DNA of 64,000 nucleotides. Source: Kingdonia uniflora. Its lineage: Eukaryota > Streptophyta > Magnoliopsida > Ranunculales > Circaeasteraceae. Location: contig JACGCM010000715.1 of the NCBI GenBank assembly GCA_014058105.1, forward strand, positions 186,001 through 250,000, in the 5' to 3' direction. Below, in pieces: positions 21,460-33,519 of the stretch (positions within the stretch are counted from its first letter, which is position 1; every line of letters starts with the position of its first letter). Both the position numbers and the translations under genes were made by a program. A model generated the notes under the pieces. That model ran no database searches. It had not been told where the DNA came from and was given only the letters and a program-made list of their open reading frames with translations.

Positions 21460-23656
21460 GTCTAATCGATCTCCGGATGCTCACATAAGCGGGCAAGGCG
21501 TTGGGAGCCTTTCAAGTTCCACATACCATAAGGGGTAGTAAAATGCAGTATTTGGTAGTAAGTCGAGGGTATGGAACACATGGCATGGAGCCATTCACGG
21601 CCAAGGATCCAAGATATTCGAATTTCTTATCGTTCACAAAAAAGTTAGTTTATAGGTTAACTGGCCCAGTGGTGAACGGAAGACTAATGCGACCCACAAC
21701 AAATTTAGTAGCACCATTGAAGCCCTTGAGTTCGACATTAGCAGGGGTGATGAGGTATGTTTTCTTCATGGCTTGGACAGTCTGAAGGAATAATACATCG
21801 GCTGCGCTTCCCGTGTCGATGAGCATTATATGAAAGATGAGGTGGTCGACCTTAATCATAATGACTAGAGGGTCAGAAAGGGGGGAACAAACATACGATG
21901 TGTCACAATTGATAAATGAAATACACTCGGGTCGAGGGTATTGGCTCGATTCTGGCAAAAGGGCGGGTAGCTTCTCCTGGTTGGTGAGTTTGCAGCATTC
22001 TTTGACATGCTTGCGCTTACTTTTAGGGCGGCCGCTGTCTTTATTGTTGACCACGATGAGATAAAATTGGTAGATGTGTACCTCAGCAGGGTCAACAGTA
22101 GGAGCGGGTTGAGTCTTGAGGTAAGGCCCATCAAGGTAACTGGGGAGGTCCACGACATATTAATGTAGACGACACGTCTTATGAATTATTTTGAGAGAGC
22201 GCTGCAGAGCGAAGCACTTGTTGGTATGATGGCAATTACACTTATAGTTCTGGCAGTAAGGTTCACCTTGTTTGACCTCGATGGGCTAAGAGGTATGCCA
22301 TACTGGGTCTGCCAGAATCAGTAGTAGAAGGGTATTGATAGGAACAGTAATTGGGGAGGACCGGCTTTGGTAATTTTTTACGGGCCTCGATGGTGGTGTC
22401 GTCAGCATGGGGGTGTCTGTGGCTCTCAGTCTCATATGAGGCGGGAGCTATCAGAGGTGTAGAAGGTCCCTGTCAAAGCTTGTTCAAATTGGTTGTTGAA
22501 GGTTGCGCTTGGCGATTAGACTCGCGGCGGGTGCTCGAGGTCGATGTATCCATTTACTTTGGATAACATCTTCTCAAGGGTTCGAGGTTTGTGGAGCACG
22601 ATTATTCCTTGACGCGGCTGTTATCTGGCAGTACGCTGGAAAAGGCGAGCACGACGTTCACGTAGTCGAGGTTTTCAATCTTGCGGGACTCGTCGAGAAA
22701 CCGCTTGGTGAAGGCCTCAATGGTTTCATTGGGGGATTTTCTAAAATTAAAAAGGGTATCGACCTGGACTTTGCGGTCTTTGCTGAAGGTGAATTGGGCG
22801 ATGAAAAGGTTAGATAACTACTCGAAGCTTTGGATCGATCCATTGGGGAGACTATGATATCATCGAAGAGGGCTGTCTGTGAGGCTGGTGGGAAATAGCC
22901 GCCACAACAGGTGTTCGGCCATGGAGTATAAGCTTAAGGTATTTTAGAACTCAAGGATGTGAGATTGAGGGTCGGTGTTGTGGTATTTGCTCATTTTTGG
23001 GGAATAAAAATTTGGCAGCACCTCGACAGCGAAGAGTTTGGGGTAAAGGGGGTTATTTAACCGACTCCAAGAGTTTAGTGTGGGGCTCGCACTGCTGCGG
23101 ATGGAAGGATGGATTTCTTGGTCGACAGCAGGATGAGGAGGGGATCTTTGAGGTCGAGGGGTATGAGGCCAAATATTCGGCGTGTGCTCAGTGAGGATAA
23201 AAAAGTGCGGAGGGTGTAATCGGACGAATCCTCAGTGAGGTGGATACCAAGGTGGATTGAGCAAGTAGGAAGAACTGTGGGGGGAGAACCCTCGGCGCCC
23301 AGATGGACCGAGGGTACTTCGAGATGTAGTTAGGGCCCCAGCCGGGGGCGGGTAGAAATGCACGACAGGGCAGGTGCTCGAGATGGTGGAGGAGCTTCTT
23401 GAGACTGATATCGTTGTGACTCTTGAGCTATGTTACACAGATCAATGAAGGCACAATACTGTCTATCAGAGTCGTCCAAACGGTATTGCCATTCGGCTTT
23501 AACCTCTTGTCGGCGCTCTTCGCGCTCCTGGTGTAATTAGCTCCGATGACGCTCCTCGGCTTGAGAAAATAATTAGGTAAGAAGGGCGAGCTGGACGGCC
23601 ATTCCGTCGGTGGAGTTGCCGGCATGGCTGGAAGTAAAGCGGTGGTTGGAAGCCAT
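21460..23656 (-). pseudogene. Element A gag and protease (degenerate)
   Basis: Gag probably begins with the ATG at 23656, just inside the PBS, because element B has the equivalent ATG at 44326 and both continue to an AGN...QLALL helix. Capsid-like segments at 22820-22510 (LFNFRKSPNET, EAFTKRFLDESRK) match B. Protease lies at 22153-21650 with the catalytic LIDTGSAADVLFL. An atypical C/H zinc motif is at about 22270-22190. Many stops and frame changes are present. Gag would form the particle and protease would cleave the polyprotein. Confidence 0.8.
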
Positions 23657-23717
23657 TGGAGGTGGCTGGTAGGATAAAAAAGTGAAAAAAATAGGGGGAG
23701 ACTGGTAGGGTGGGATA

Positions 23718-23732
23718 GCACAGACGGCGCCA
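23718..23732 (-). promoter_or_regulatory. Primer binding site, element A
   Basis: The minus strand reads TGGCGCCGTCTGTGC two bases inside the LTR end. The first nine or ten bases fit the 3' end of plant tRNA-Asp (PBS starting TGGCGCCGT), used by many Ty3/gypsy elements. Element B has a mutated version (TTGCGTCGTCTGTGC) at the same distance. Confidence 0.7.
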
Positions 23733-23734
23733 AA

Positions 23735-24420
23735 TATAGGGGCCTAACTTCGCGGGAGGGGAAGTTGACTCTTAAACTATGATGTTTATCCTCTATCAGG
23801 GGGTTTAAGCGTATAATCAATAATATTAAGATCTAACTTACTGACAATGCACTTGCGTGGAGGCCTTGAATGGGTTACTCCATGACCTCTGATGAGGATT
23901 TTTAAGAGTCATGATATGAATATCGAGTAGTTGAAGTATCAAGTATAGTGTGGTTTACAGGGTATTCAAAGCTAAACTTACAAGGCTTGTTGGGGAGATT
24001 TTCTAACCCCTTCACAGTTCCTCCTCCCCTCTATTTATAGAACATAGGATGGGCCGAGTCACCATGGGAGGTCTAGTTACATATGTATCCTCCAGGGACA
24101 TCTGAGTTGTACCCGGAGTCGGTTCTGACACTGCAGCTATTGGCTCTGACACTGTAGTTGTTGGATCTGGCACCGCAGTTATCGTGCGTCGTGCCCCACT
24201 GTTCTATCTGGTGAGCTGGCTGCATGATATGTTTCCCTTCGACCATGTGTGCCCATGGTCAAAGTATTTCTGGCTTGATGTTTCCTTCGAGTTTTCGAAT
24301 TGTCTAGGAAGGTTTTGTGGGCCTGATTATTGACATACTAGGCTTCGAGTCGTCAGGTAGGCTTTGATGTCGCCTTCGAGTGCTTGACCATTGTTAGAAG
24401 GCTGCGAGTAGGCTACTACA
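23735..24420 (-). mobile_element. 5' LTR of element A
   Basis: On the minus strand it begins TGTAGTAGCCTACTCGCAGC at 24420 and ends CCCCTATA next to the PBS. Element B's LTR ends CCCCTACA, so the original ends were a TGTAG/CTACA inverted pair. A TATA box (TATAAATA, minus) lies at 24032-24039. The length is 686 bp, against 724 bp in B. The flanking base at 24421 is non-LTR sequence (GATATGCAGAGG), giving the insertion point. Confidence 0.88.
24032..24039 (-). promoter_or_regulatory. TATA box in LTR of element A
   Basis: The minus strand reads TATAAATA within TTCTATAAATAGAG. The same motif is at 44703-44710 in element B's LTR. This is the expected U3 promoter of the retrotransposon. Confidence 0.65.
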
Positions 24421-27210
24421 GATATGCAGAGGTTGAGTTCCCTTCTGAGGAGGAAGATATGGCTGGTAATGCTGCAAGTGTTCCTAAGAAAGCATCAAAC
24501 CTTCTTCCAGGCAGTGTTGAGTCAGTCCATACTCTGGAGCAAATAGTGGACCATCTGTTAGAACATACTGAAAATGTTCCCTCTTTGGGGAGGATGCTAA
24601 AGTCTCCTTCTGAGGTAGACATTTGCAACCCCCTTTAAACATTTTGTGGTATCATGTCTTTTGCTTTTTAGCTTGCTTCATTTGGAAGAGATAGTACTCT
24701 GTAAAATCGTACACTATTTTCATTTTTAGTGTTGTTTTGAAATAAGTTTTTAGGAATGGTTGTATTGAAACAAGATATCTATAATCTGTGTAGGAGATAG
24801 GGCGTTCGAAAAAAACAAACTCCGAATTGGAGAAGTCGTTGAGTAGAGCGAGTGACTTCGTGGCCCTTATTCAACAGGTACTTAACAAAAATGAATATGA
24901 GAGAAGGCAATTTAAGTTGAATTTAAAGAAAAAATTTAAAGAGTTATATGATCTACAATGCAGAGATGTTAAGATAAAAGAAGATAGAGACGAGGTATTA
25001 AGAAAGGAAGAGGAAAGGGGGATATTAGTTCGAAAGCCAAAATAACTGACTTGTTTTAAAAACCCAAGTGATAAGGCAAGGTATCAAAGTATGCTATTAG
25101 CTCTGACTTTGTATTTTGAGGTCAAAGTAGATAGTGATCGAGGGTTAAAAGAGGCCTATATAGAGCTTTTGAGGGAGAGAGGTGTAGTTTAGGACCCATC
25201 TTGACTTATGTTTTTAGCTCAAGAAGCACGCAATCATCATAGTTTAGAGGCGAAAAAATGTTCTGTTCGAGTGGGTATGTCTGCTGTATGGGGTAATGTA
25301 GAACCTTTACCTGATGCGTTTGGCTTTATGTAAGATCGGAGGCCCATGAGAATTGTATTTTTCAGGGTAAGGAAAGAGCAAATAGAGGTCCAAAAGCAAT
25401 TAGAGGGTAAATTAAAGGGGCAATAGGACGAGTTATCGCAGCACGAGGAGCAAAAAATGTCTTTAACAATGCGGCTGTCGAAAGAAGTAGTTGGTCGAAT
25501 GAAGGTAGAGCCGGAAATGAGGGCTTTAGGTGTGTTACTGAAAACACATGCCAGTGGTTGCATAAAGCACAAGTGATACTGAACTGGCACCTTTATCCCT
25601 CGTGAGCAAAAGTCATTGCTCGAACAGAGCATGGACGTCACATAGACAGTGTTGTCAAGTTTTATAGGGGGGGAACTAGCTAGGGTAGAGAACGAATTTA
25701 GGAAGTTTGTGACAGGATGTGGAAATGATTTTGAAGTGAAAATTGCCAAGCCAGAAAACTTGTGGTTTACCCGAGGTGAAGAAAGGATTGTTGGTGAATA
25801 ACCCAATCCTAAGTCGTGGGAGGAGTCATCAGAAGAGGAGGAGGTCAAGAATCTGATACCCCGAACGCGGTGTAAACAACGCCAACCGGAGGTTGTGACC
25901 TTTCCCATGCCAGTAGAAGTACAGGTGCCAAATAGGAAGATGGTGAGAGACAAGTGGCAGACGTCTCATGTCTGGAAGAGTCACAAATAGAATGCTTAAG
26001 TCTTCTTGTAACCAGTCTTTCATACTATTTCCTGAGAAATATAATATGTTTGTTGTTAGAACAGAATGGCGTATCTAACTTACTCAGATACCACGTTCTT
26101 GATGTAACCTTATGAACTGCTATAAGTACTCTGTTGTTATGAAGTACTATTATAAATGTAATCTATTGTAATAGGTTGATCTGGCTGCTATACAAAGTTA
26201 GTGTGACGCATTACGTGCCAAGAATGAACAAATAAGCACTGAGTTAAGATTAAGTCAGGGTGCCTGAGACAGTGCTACTGAAGCAGAAGAAAAATTGAGG
26301 GTGGAGATGTCGGAAGAACAAAATGTAGAAACCCTCCTGACTGATACTCTACGAGAGAAAGATGCAGTATTGGCTGTCAGTTTAAGAAAGATAGAGAGTT
26401 TAGAAGAAGAGATAAGATAAAAGGGTCTTGAAGTTGGAAGTAGCTCAGGACGAGCTAGTCAACGAGATGCTGAATTGCAATCTGCGCGGACGCAAATTAC
26501 AGAACTACTGGTCGCGTTGGAGGGGGACGGAAATAATGTGAAAGAGTTGCAGTTCCAAGTTAATAAGCTTGCGGCGGAGACAAGAGATGTTCGAGTTCGT
26601 ACTCGTAGTTAAGAGGTAAGGTCGTCAGAAAAAATGAAGTCATCAAAAAGGATTGGAAGAAAATATGTGAGCAAGAGCGGACTCTGCAGTCGTAGCATCT
26701 GGACATATTAGAATACCAATCCAAAAATGACAGACTTCAAAGCACAAATAAGAAGCTAGACAAGGATCTGGTGTGGTTGGAGATAAATTATGACTCGAAG
26801 AGGGTAGAATTTGCAGGTTATGAATCACCGATATCTCTAATTTATCATATGGACGAATTTATGACAGTGCTGGAAGCTCGGAATTTGGATGTCTGTCGGG
26901 CAAAGCAACGAGTGGACGATCGTTGCATGCAACTGGAAAGCGCACAGAAGGATGTGTAATATAAACTGGGCTTACGCCTTCTCAGTAAGCAGGTGAAAGA
27001 TGAGGCAGGTGATAGTCGCGAGAGAGAGATGGTTGTAGTAACATCATTTTTTGCGGCTGAATTGAAGAGATTGGAGGCTGAGAGTAAGAGGATATGTGAT
27101 AGTTTGATGGCCCAAGGTATAGAATGTGAGATGGAGGTGATCCGATCTGAATATTTAGAACCCATGATTTCCAGAATTGGATCGTTTAAACAGATAATGG
27201 AATAAAAATA
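24421..27210 (+). pseudogene. Degenerate plus-strand coiled-coil ORFs, probably element B antisense region
   Basis: Several broken plus-strand frames follow each other. At 24421-24638 is an acidic peptide with EFPSEEEDMAG and HTLEQIVDHLLEHTENV. At 24827-25044 is a basic helix (QFKLNLKKKFKELYDLQCRD). A longer frame with stops runs at 25050-25990 (DKARYQSMLLALTLYFEV, KPENLWFTRGEERIVGE, ESSEEEEVKNLIPR). A long coiled coil runs at 26160-27205 (TEAEEKLRVEMSEEQNVE, ELKRLEAESKRICDSLM). Strand and position fit the region between element B's aORF and its missing left LTR, but I find no firm homology to the other aORFs. A 238-residue minus-strand frame over 25237-25953 is an antisense shadow. Confidence 0.4.
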
Positions 27211-27240
27211 GTCAGTTAATCGAAGAAAACTGCCCAGGCA

Positions 27241-27330
27241 GAAATCTATTCGAACAGAAAGAAATCTATTCTAATAAAAAGCCCAGTTAGGAATCTATTC
27301 GAATAAAAAGAATTCTATTCGAATAAAATA
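27241..27330. repeat. Short AATCTATTCGAA-type repeats
   Basis: Four irregular copies of AATCTATTCGAA or AATTCTATTCGAAT are separated by A-rich stretches. The TTCGAA core recurs in the LTRs of the copia element and of element F further right. Confidence 0.7.
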
Positions 27331-27389
27331 CTCAGTCTAGAGTAGATAAGTCTTGATCATCAGAATTGAAAGTACCCAGTGAAGGGAAC

Positions 27390-29640
27390 TTCAATTCTCA
27401 ATAGGAAAGTAGGGCGTCCCCTATAGTCTTCATCAAAAGGTTCATCATTGTCGGATCCTCTCCTAGCCATATGGTCATCAGAGAAATTGCATTCCCTCCA
27501 TGTGTGGCTGAATCGGATTTGTCGAATGTGTTTCTTGAGTAGACTCCATTGTAACGCAAACTTTCAGGGAATCTTATCAGTTTTGAATGCTCTAATTGCT
27601 GTTTCGGAATCGGAGACCGCCCATAGATTATGCCAATCTCTTTCAATAGTTTCCTGAATACCTGTAATTATCGCAAGTATTTCAGCTACAAAGCTAGTTG
27701 AGATGCCAATCGCCTTGCTCAAGGCCCCCAGAACTGTTCCCTCACTATCCCGAAATACCACACCAATACCAGCAGCACCCGGATTTCCAATACTCGGCCC
27801 ATCACAACAGAGTTTCACTTTATTCGGCATAGGCAGTTCCCAGAAACTGCTTTGTACACCTGCAGACCGATTGTCCTTGCATTGAACTTTAAGAATTTTT
27901 ATGGTCTACAATTCCTATATGTTATTATTCATCTTTACTTTTGACAGTTCAATAGTATACTGAATTTGTTTGAGAATCTCCCTCTTCATATTAGGCTCGG
28001 ATGTCGTTGTATCATCAAATCACAATCTGTTCCTAGCTGTCCAGATTGTATGGCATATGGAGAAAACGGTTGTAATCCAAAGGTCATTGATATAGCTACT
28101 AGCTGATCGGCCCTTTTCCAGAATGGTTTTCCATGTGTCTGTAGTAGATATAGAAGGCAAAAAGAAGGTATTAGTAGCCCATAACCATATAGTTGCAGCG
28201 GAAGGGCATTGCAAGGGCAAATGTTTTTATGATTCCTCTTGCAATCGGCAAAGAGAGCATCGGGAAGTGATATGGATCCCTTTTTTGAACAATGTCATCC
28301 AAAGGTAGGATACGATTTACCAGTCGCCATGCAAAACCCCCTAGTTTTGGGTGAACACTTCCCCTCTACGTATACTTCCACCACCATGTCGTATTCTTTT
28401 TTTTCCTTATAGTCCGATCAACATTTCTAACAATGAATTTCCCATAGCTATCAGGTTTCCAGATTTTTTTATCTGCTTCTCGTGGGTTGCAAGGTATTTC
28501 CATCACATTGATCCCAAGAGCCAGTAGTATAATCCTTATATTTGTAGGTTTATCCCATCCCTCGGAGTTGATAAAATCACTCAGTCTAGCTGTGCATCTT
28601 TTCCACAGAGATTGTAGCATCTCAATGTATTCCCCCAGGGGTATCTCCGTGGCCCAAGTGTCCCTCCAAAAGTCGATGTTAGCTCCATTCCCTACAAACC
28701 ATCCCATATATGGTCAATTAATGCTAGACGCTAGTTTAATCCCTGGCCAAATCGTGGACTTCTTATGATATCGAATGATGTCACCTGCTTTGTTTGTAAA
28801 CTTTGCGTATATAAATTGAGACCAGTCTTCTTGCCTATCACAGAAGGCCCAATGGAGTTTGCATAACATATCATCATTCACTTCTTTCAAGCTTCGGATA
28901 CCCAATCCCCCTTCCTTCAATGGTTTGCATACTTTCTCCCATTTAACTATGATTCCTTTCCTCCGGGATGGATCCCCAGTCCAGATAAAGTTACGTATGA
29001 TAGAGTCCCCTTCCTTTATGAGCGATCTTGGCCATTTATAAATAGCCATATTGTATATGATAAGACTATTTAAAACAGCCCTTGCTAGGATTTCTCTACC
29101 CTGGAATGATAAGAGTTTTCCTGCCCAACTATTATCCCTTTTCAAAATCTTTTCCACTAGAGGTCTTATAGTATTAGTGGTTACTCTGTCTGGGCTAAGA
29201 GGAATTCCCAACTATGTTTTAAGAAATTTGGCTTCAGAAAACCCGAAGATGCTCAACACAATTCGTCTTCGAGTTAGGAGTACACCACTAAGGAAAATCT
29301 TGCTTTTGTTTAGGCTTATTTCCTGCCCAGACGCTTTCTGGTATCTTATAAGAGCTGCTCTCAGGTGTTTCAGGTATTTGGTTCTACCATTTACAAAGAT
29401 TAAAATGTCATCTGCGAATATGAGGTGTGTAGAAGCATGACAATTTTTAATCGTAACCATGGGGATAATCTTCCGTTGTTCTAGGAGATGGTGAAGGTGA
29501 ATACTCAGTATATCTTCAGCTATTGCAAATAGCAGCGGGGATATGGGGTCCCTTATTCCAGACCTCTGCTCATAGTAAAATAACCTGAAGGGCTACCATT
29601 CACTGAAACCGAAATCATACAACTTATTGTTCCCATTTAA
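27390..29640 (-). mobile_element. 5'-truncated L1-type LINE
   Basis: Minus-strand segments appear in LINE ORF2 order. The C-terminal part of the reverse transcriptase is at 29640-29212, the post-RT domain at 29211-28366, the zinc-binding-like region at 28340-28020 and a C-terminal RNase H domain at 27830-27564. No endonuclease or upstream RT is present, so the copy is 5' truncated at about 29640, next to a (TA)n palindrome. No convincing poly(A) tail (poly-T on the plus strand) is seen at the left end near 27390, so that boundary is approximate. Confidence 0.82.
27564..29640 (-). pseudogene. LINE ORF2 fragment: RT, post-RT and RNase H
   Basis: At 29620-29500 the sequence reads SVNGSPSG and then, after a frameshift, DPISPLLFAIAEDIL. 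The catalytic motif is LIFADDILIF (29460-29212), then QEISLNKSKIFLS. At 29211-28714 are YLGIPLS-like and the conserved WAGKLLSFQGREILARAVL, then EGGLGIRSLKEVNDDMLCKL. At 28707-28366 are WFVGNGANIDFWRDTW and KIWKPDSYGKF. RNase H at 27830-27564 has CCDGPSIGNPGAAGIGVVF, AEILAIITGI and VSDSETAIRAF. Plant L1 elements commonly carry this extra RNase H. Stops at the segment joins make it non-functional. Confidence 0.85.
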
Positions 29641-29642
29641 CC

Positions 29643-29670
29643 ACTTATATATATATATATATATATAAGT
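29643..29670. repeat. Perfect 28-bp palindromic (TA)n tract
   Basis: An ACTT, (AT)n, AAGT tract equals its own reverse complement over 28 bases. It lies exactly between the 5' end of the LINE fragment and the leader of element B's antisense gene. It may serve as that gene's TATA region, or it may simply be a slippage-prone microsatellite. Confidence 0.85.
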
Positions 29671-29777
29671 AGAGAGTGAGGGAAAGGGAAACATACTACA
29701 TTGTTCCATAGAGCTCGGTAGTTGCTGTTGGATTATCTGAATTGCTGAAAGGAGGGAGAGATACTTTGCACAAACAG

Positions 29778-32260
29778 GTATGTCCTTCTTACTTCTATCT
29801 TGTTGCTTCGCCCTTTGTTTTTATATGTTGAGTACATAGTAGTGTAAAGTCTGCTAGGGTTTATAGTTGCGGGGATATGGCCGAGGACAGGGGAAGACCA
29901 TGTGTCTGATGGTCTAGCCCATTTAGGATTCTGAGGGTACTGCTGGTATGACCGGGATAGGGGTCGAGTACTCGACTGTGTTTGAATCAGTTGGAGAAGG
30001 TAGATGAAAATGAGTTATTGACAAGTAATAGTCGAATGTATCGATCCAATTGCCTGCCTCATCTTCTGTAGGGTAAGATACATACCTGTCGATCATCGAG
30101 AATGAGGCTGATAGATAAAGAGGTCGAAGAGGATGAGGCGAGTGTGGTTGGTCGTGCTCCCATGGATGAGGGTAGCGACGTAAAAGTGTTAGATGTTGCA
30201 ACCAATACCCCTTTAGTTGTAGTAATACCAGCAGGTGGGGCTTCGAGTAGTAGACATCGTAAGACGATTATGACCGAGGAGAGTAATGAGGAAGAGATGG
30301 AGGGAGGAAAGAGAGAGAGAGAGAGGCAAAGTTAGTGCTGAGCCTTCGAGTGATGAAAGGGAAGAAGGGGATTAGAGTGATCATAGTGAGGAGTCAACTA
30401 AGTCGGAGGAGGTCGCGGGTTCTGTCTCGACTAGCGAGAAGCTGAGACTAGATCGATTTGCTAGAATATTGGGTCTGTCGAAGGTAGGAGTGGTGTTAAA
30501 TGCTGCAGGATTAGGGTTTACATTCAGGTCGAAGTTGCGATAGGGTATTATGGCATATAGAGGCCAAATCTGGCTAGGGATGCAATTACCTCTTTGAGGG
30601 CTAGTGAAGAAGGTCCTAAATTTTTGAGAAGTTGCCCCGTGTCAGATGAACAGGAACTTTTACGAAATGATGAAGGTAATCGAGGGAATGAATGTAAAAT
30701 TAGGGAGTGAGGGAAGGAGCTTAATCAAATGGTACAATGTTGAATCGTACTACTCACAGAAAGCAAACCAGAAGGTAGATAGGTATCACATCCAGTGTCA
30801 CGTATATAAGCCCTGACTATTTGATATGTGCTCGGCGGGTCGAGGATATGATAAAGGCTTAGTTGTAGTACGGGGTAGTTATGAGAATGTCGAAGGGGAG
30901 GACCCTTATAGGTTACAGCATAAAGTTTATAATCCAAGTAAATTGTTTGTCGAAGATTTCTTTTGACACACTAATTTAATAGGATGATAAACGTGTTTCT
31001 GTTTGATTTGCAGGTCCTAGCATTCGGACGTGGGTAAATTCGAGAGATTATATTAACGCGTTAATCGACTCGGACGAGGAGTGGGTGAATTATGTATTCA
31101 AGAGGCTTGGTTTCAAAAGGAAGAGGCAGAAGAGGACAAATTCCCTGCTTCAAAACGTACCCGTGCCAAAGCCATCAATGAAGAGGGGAGGCGAAGGTGC
31201 TTCAAAAGTAGTCGAAGGAATGGAGAATGAGAGATTGGCAAGGAAGTTAAAGTATGTTTCAAAGGGGCAACGGACGCCGAAGCAGATGGCCACGGTGCCC
31301 GAAGTAACTTGTGATGCTTTGAGACAGAGGCCGAACCAGGCATCAACACAGGCTGAGAAAGGAAAGGTCAAGGTCTTTCCGAGTCTCCGAGGGCACAACA
31401 ATCGAAAGGAACCCACAGTAAAAGGCACAGGACACTAGGGGAAGATGATGCGGAGGACATGGACAAAGAACTGACCATGTCCGAACGGGAGGAGCAGGCT
31501 CAAGCTAAGGCTGCTTCGATGGTGAAACTCTGTGGTACTGATCCAGACAAAGCTTCGAGGTGGATGAAGAAGAGTATGTATCAGGTAACTGTTTTTATTT
31601 TTTGTAAAATTCTAAAATTTTCTTAAGTGCGTCACGCTTCGAAAGATACTGACGGCTTGAATACTCTAGCAGACATATGATTGGGCGCAGGCTTTCAACA
31701 AGGCGCAGAAGGTAGCAATAAAAAAGTTAAAAGAGGTTGTTAACAACCTATAGCTTGCTCGAGGTACCAAAGCATTTCTGGTTTTAGAAATTGGCATTTT
31801 GAGGCGAGATTTGGGGACTATCAAGGATGAATGTGAGAGGGGACTGGAAGCTCAGTGTTACAATCATATGTGGGTATTGGAGGCAAAAGTAGCTGAGAAG
31901 GATAGGGCTATTATGGAACATAAGAAATCCTTCCAAGGGTAGTATGATAATAAATGTACTGATAATGTCAGGCTGAAGAAGTTCATAGGGGATTTGGAGT
32001 ATGATCCTGTAACTTTGCAACGTTTCCCCACTACCCAAGATCCTGTTGCTGACAATGTTTCCCAGGCCGATGTGGTAAAAGGAAATGTTGCTGCTGCGGG
32101 TTTGAGAGATGTCTTGGAGACTCCAGCGATTGAAAAAACTGCTGTTGGGAATGTGACTGATGTGGTCACGGATGCTGCTGGGTCGAATCCTTCGGCTGGG
32201 GGTTTTGGACGCATTGACGAAGAGCCTGTAGGAAGAGATGGTGTAGCCACTTCGACATGA
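29778..32260 (+). pseudogene. Antisense extra gene (aORF) of element B, with introns
   Basis: Apparent structure: a leader ending in a donor (CAG/GTATGT at 29778), then coding sequence with the ATG at 30102 (MRLIDKEVEEDEASVVGRAP). A PF04195-like domain follows at about 30560-30760 (LGMQLPL, EVAPCQMNRNFYEMMKVIEG). An acceptor (TTTGCAG) precedes the exon at 31014-31584, which holds LIDSDEEWVNYVFKRLGFKR and KRKRQK. A GTAACT donor and a CTAGCAG acceptor precede the last exon at 31673-32260, with a coiled coil and an Ala/Val/Thr-rich tail. Element A has the same exon boundaries. A stop near 31436 and frame changes show decay. The role is unknown; a nuclear or particle role is possible but unsupported. 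Confidence 0.65.
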
Positions 32261-32589
32261 GGTATTGAACTCGGCGTTCCAGAGTGTTTTTTCTAATTTT
32301 TTGGTTGGGTTGTAATATGTGAACAATGTTGAGCTTGCTTTGCACTTGATCTTTAAACTTGTGACTGCTCTAAATTGCTGGTGTAGATTATACTAAAACT
32401 GGTTTATGTTAACTTTATTAGTACTGAATTGCTGTTCTAGATTCCTGATGTATGCTCTGAACATGATTTGAATTAATTTTTGTTGAACCTGATACTCTGA
32501 TATATACTGTACTGAAGAGTCTTGCTGAAATTTATGTATGCTTGTATCTGCATATGCAGTAAGTGTAGAATGATTGTAAAGTGATCGAA

Positions 32590-32744
32590 CTTTGAAGAGC
32601 TTCAAGATGGTATCTCGAGAGTTCAAGGAATTAACTAGATTTCGAACGTCGGATCTAGGTCGAAGTGAAATGTGGCCGCCCCCAATGCATTCTCGAGGGT
32701 CCGGTCTCTTGACCATTTGTGCCCCTCGAGTTTACACGAATATC
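32590..32744 (-). repeat. 194-bp array of element B, part left of the CACTA insertion
   Basis: A partial unit contains CCCCCAATGCATTCTCGAGG and GCCCCTCGAGTTTACACGAA. It stops abruptly at the ATC target duplication (32742-32744) and resumes at 38146. The stretch 32261-32589 is the 3' region of the antisense gene with no other feature. Confidence 0.85.
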
Positions 32745-33519
32745 CACTATATGAATAACTCAATTTTATGACAGGCAAAAACCGTCGCTAACGCCCCTTT
32801 GTGAAGGCTTTAGACCGTCGCGATTCTCGTCCTTAACGAGCCGTCGTTTATATATTTCGGCGGAAAGGTCCCGTCGCAAAGACATAAATTTTGGGACGGT
32901 CTCTCCCAGTCGATAATTTGCGTCAGTTCAGAACCGTCGCAAACTTGCTTAAATGTAGTATCCCAAAATAGCTATTACGACGGCTTTGGTTGGTTGGAAA
33001 TTTTGTTGTTTATTTTCGACTAATTCTCTTGGAAAGCCTATTTATGAAGCAACTAAAATAAATTCGTCGTACTCACTGTCCTTGATTTGCGACAATTGCA
33101 TTGTATAAAAATGAATTAAATAAAAAGAAAACACGATATGAAAGAAAATAAATTCTATTTTATTATAAAAATGATGAAGTACATACAACATATTCATTAA
33201 AAAATTTATATATAGTTCCTCCAAATATAACTTAAAACAATCTTTAACAACAACTACTCTTCAAACCCTTCCACCTTTCGCTTACTTCATGATCTCTACT
33301 ATATACTATCTTCCACAAATATGGTCTAAGCTTGAATAAATGTGGTCAGAACTTTCATAAATATAGTTTAAACTTGAACTAACATTCAAAAATCGTATCT
33401 AGCTTTCCATGCAACTTTTCAGCACCTAAAAATAATGCCACGAGTATACAAGGTGAAGACTAAAGTTACATCCTAACCATGATAGATAAGAAATATGAAA
33501 GGTAAAGTGAAGGTCAGGT

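Larger units (their letters stand above)
16240..24420 (-). mobile_element. Element A: Tat-like Ty3/gypsy retrotransposon, left end missing
   Basis: On the minus strand from right to left are an LTR (24420-23735), PBS, gag, protease, RT/RNase H and integrase, ending near 18058. These are followed by a 192-bp repeat array and, on the plus strand, the 3' part of the antisense gene (16292-17480). The 5' half of the antisense gene and the left LTR are absent, because unit D's LTR abuts an intron of that gene near 16240. Element B is a paralogous copy with the same order. All frames carry stops or frameshifts. Confidence 0.85.

Noticed and set aside
23735..24420. The LTR here as a shared LTR, serving both as 3' LTR of B and 5' LTR of A
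   Set aside because: No polypurine tract is seen on the side facing B, and a PBS plus gag on the other side mark it as a 5' LTR. Sharing is not excluded but is not needed.
25237..25953. A 238-residue minus-strand open frame
   Set aside because: Serine- and cysteine-rich composition and position opposite the charged plus-strand frame mark it as an antisense shadow.
31784..32326. Minus-strand frame of 180 residues
   Set aside because: It is the reverse of the coding exon of element B's antisense gene and matches nothing recognisable.
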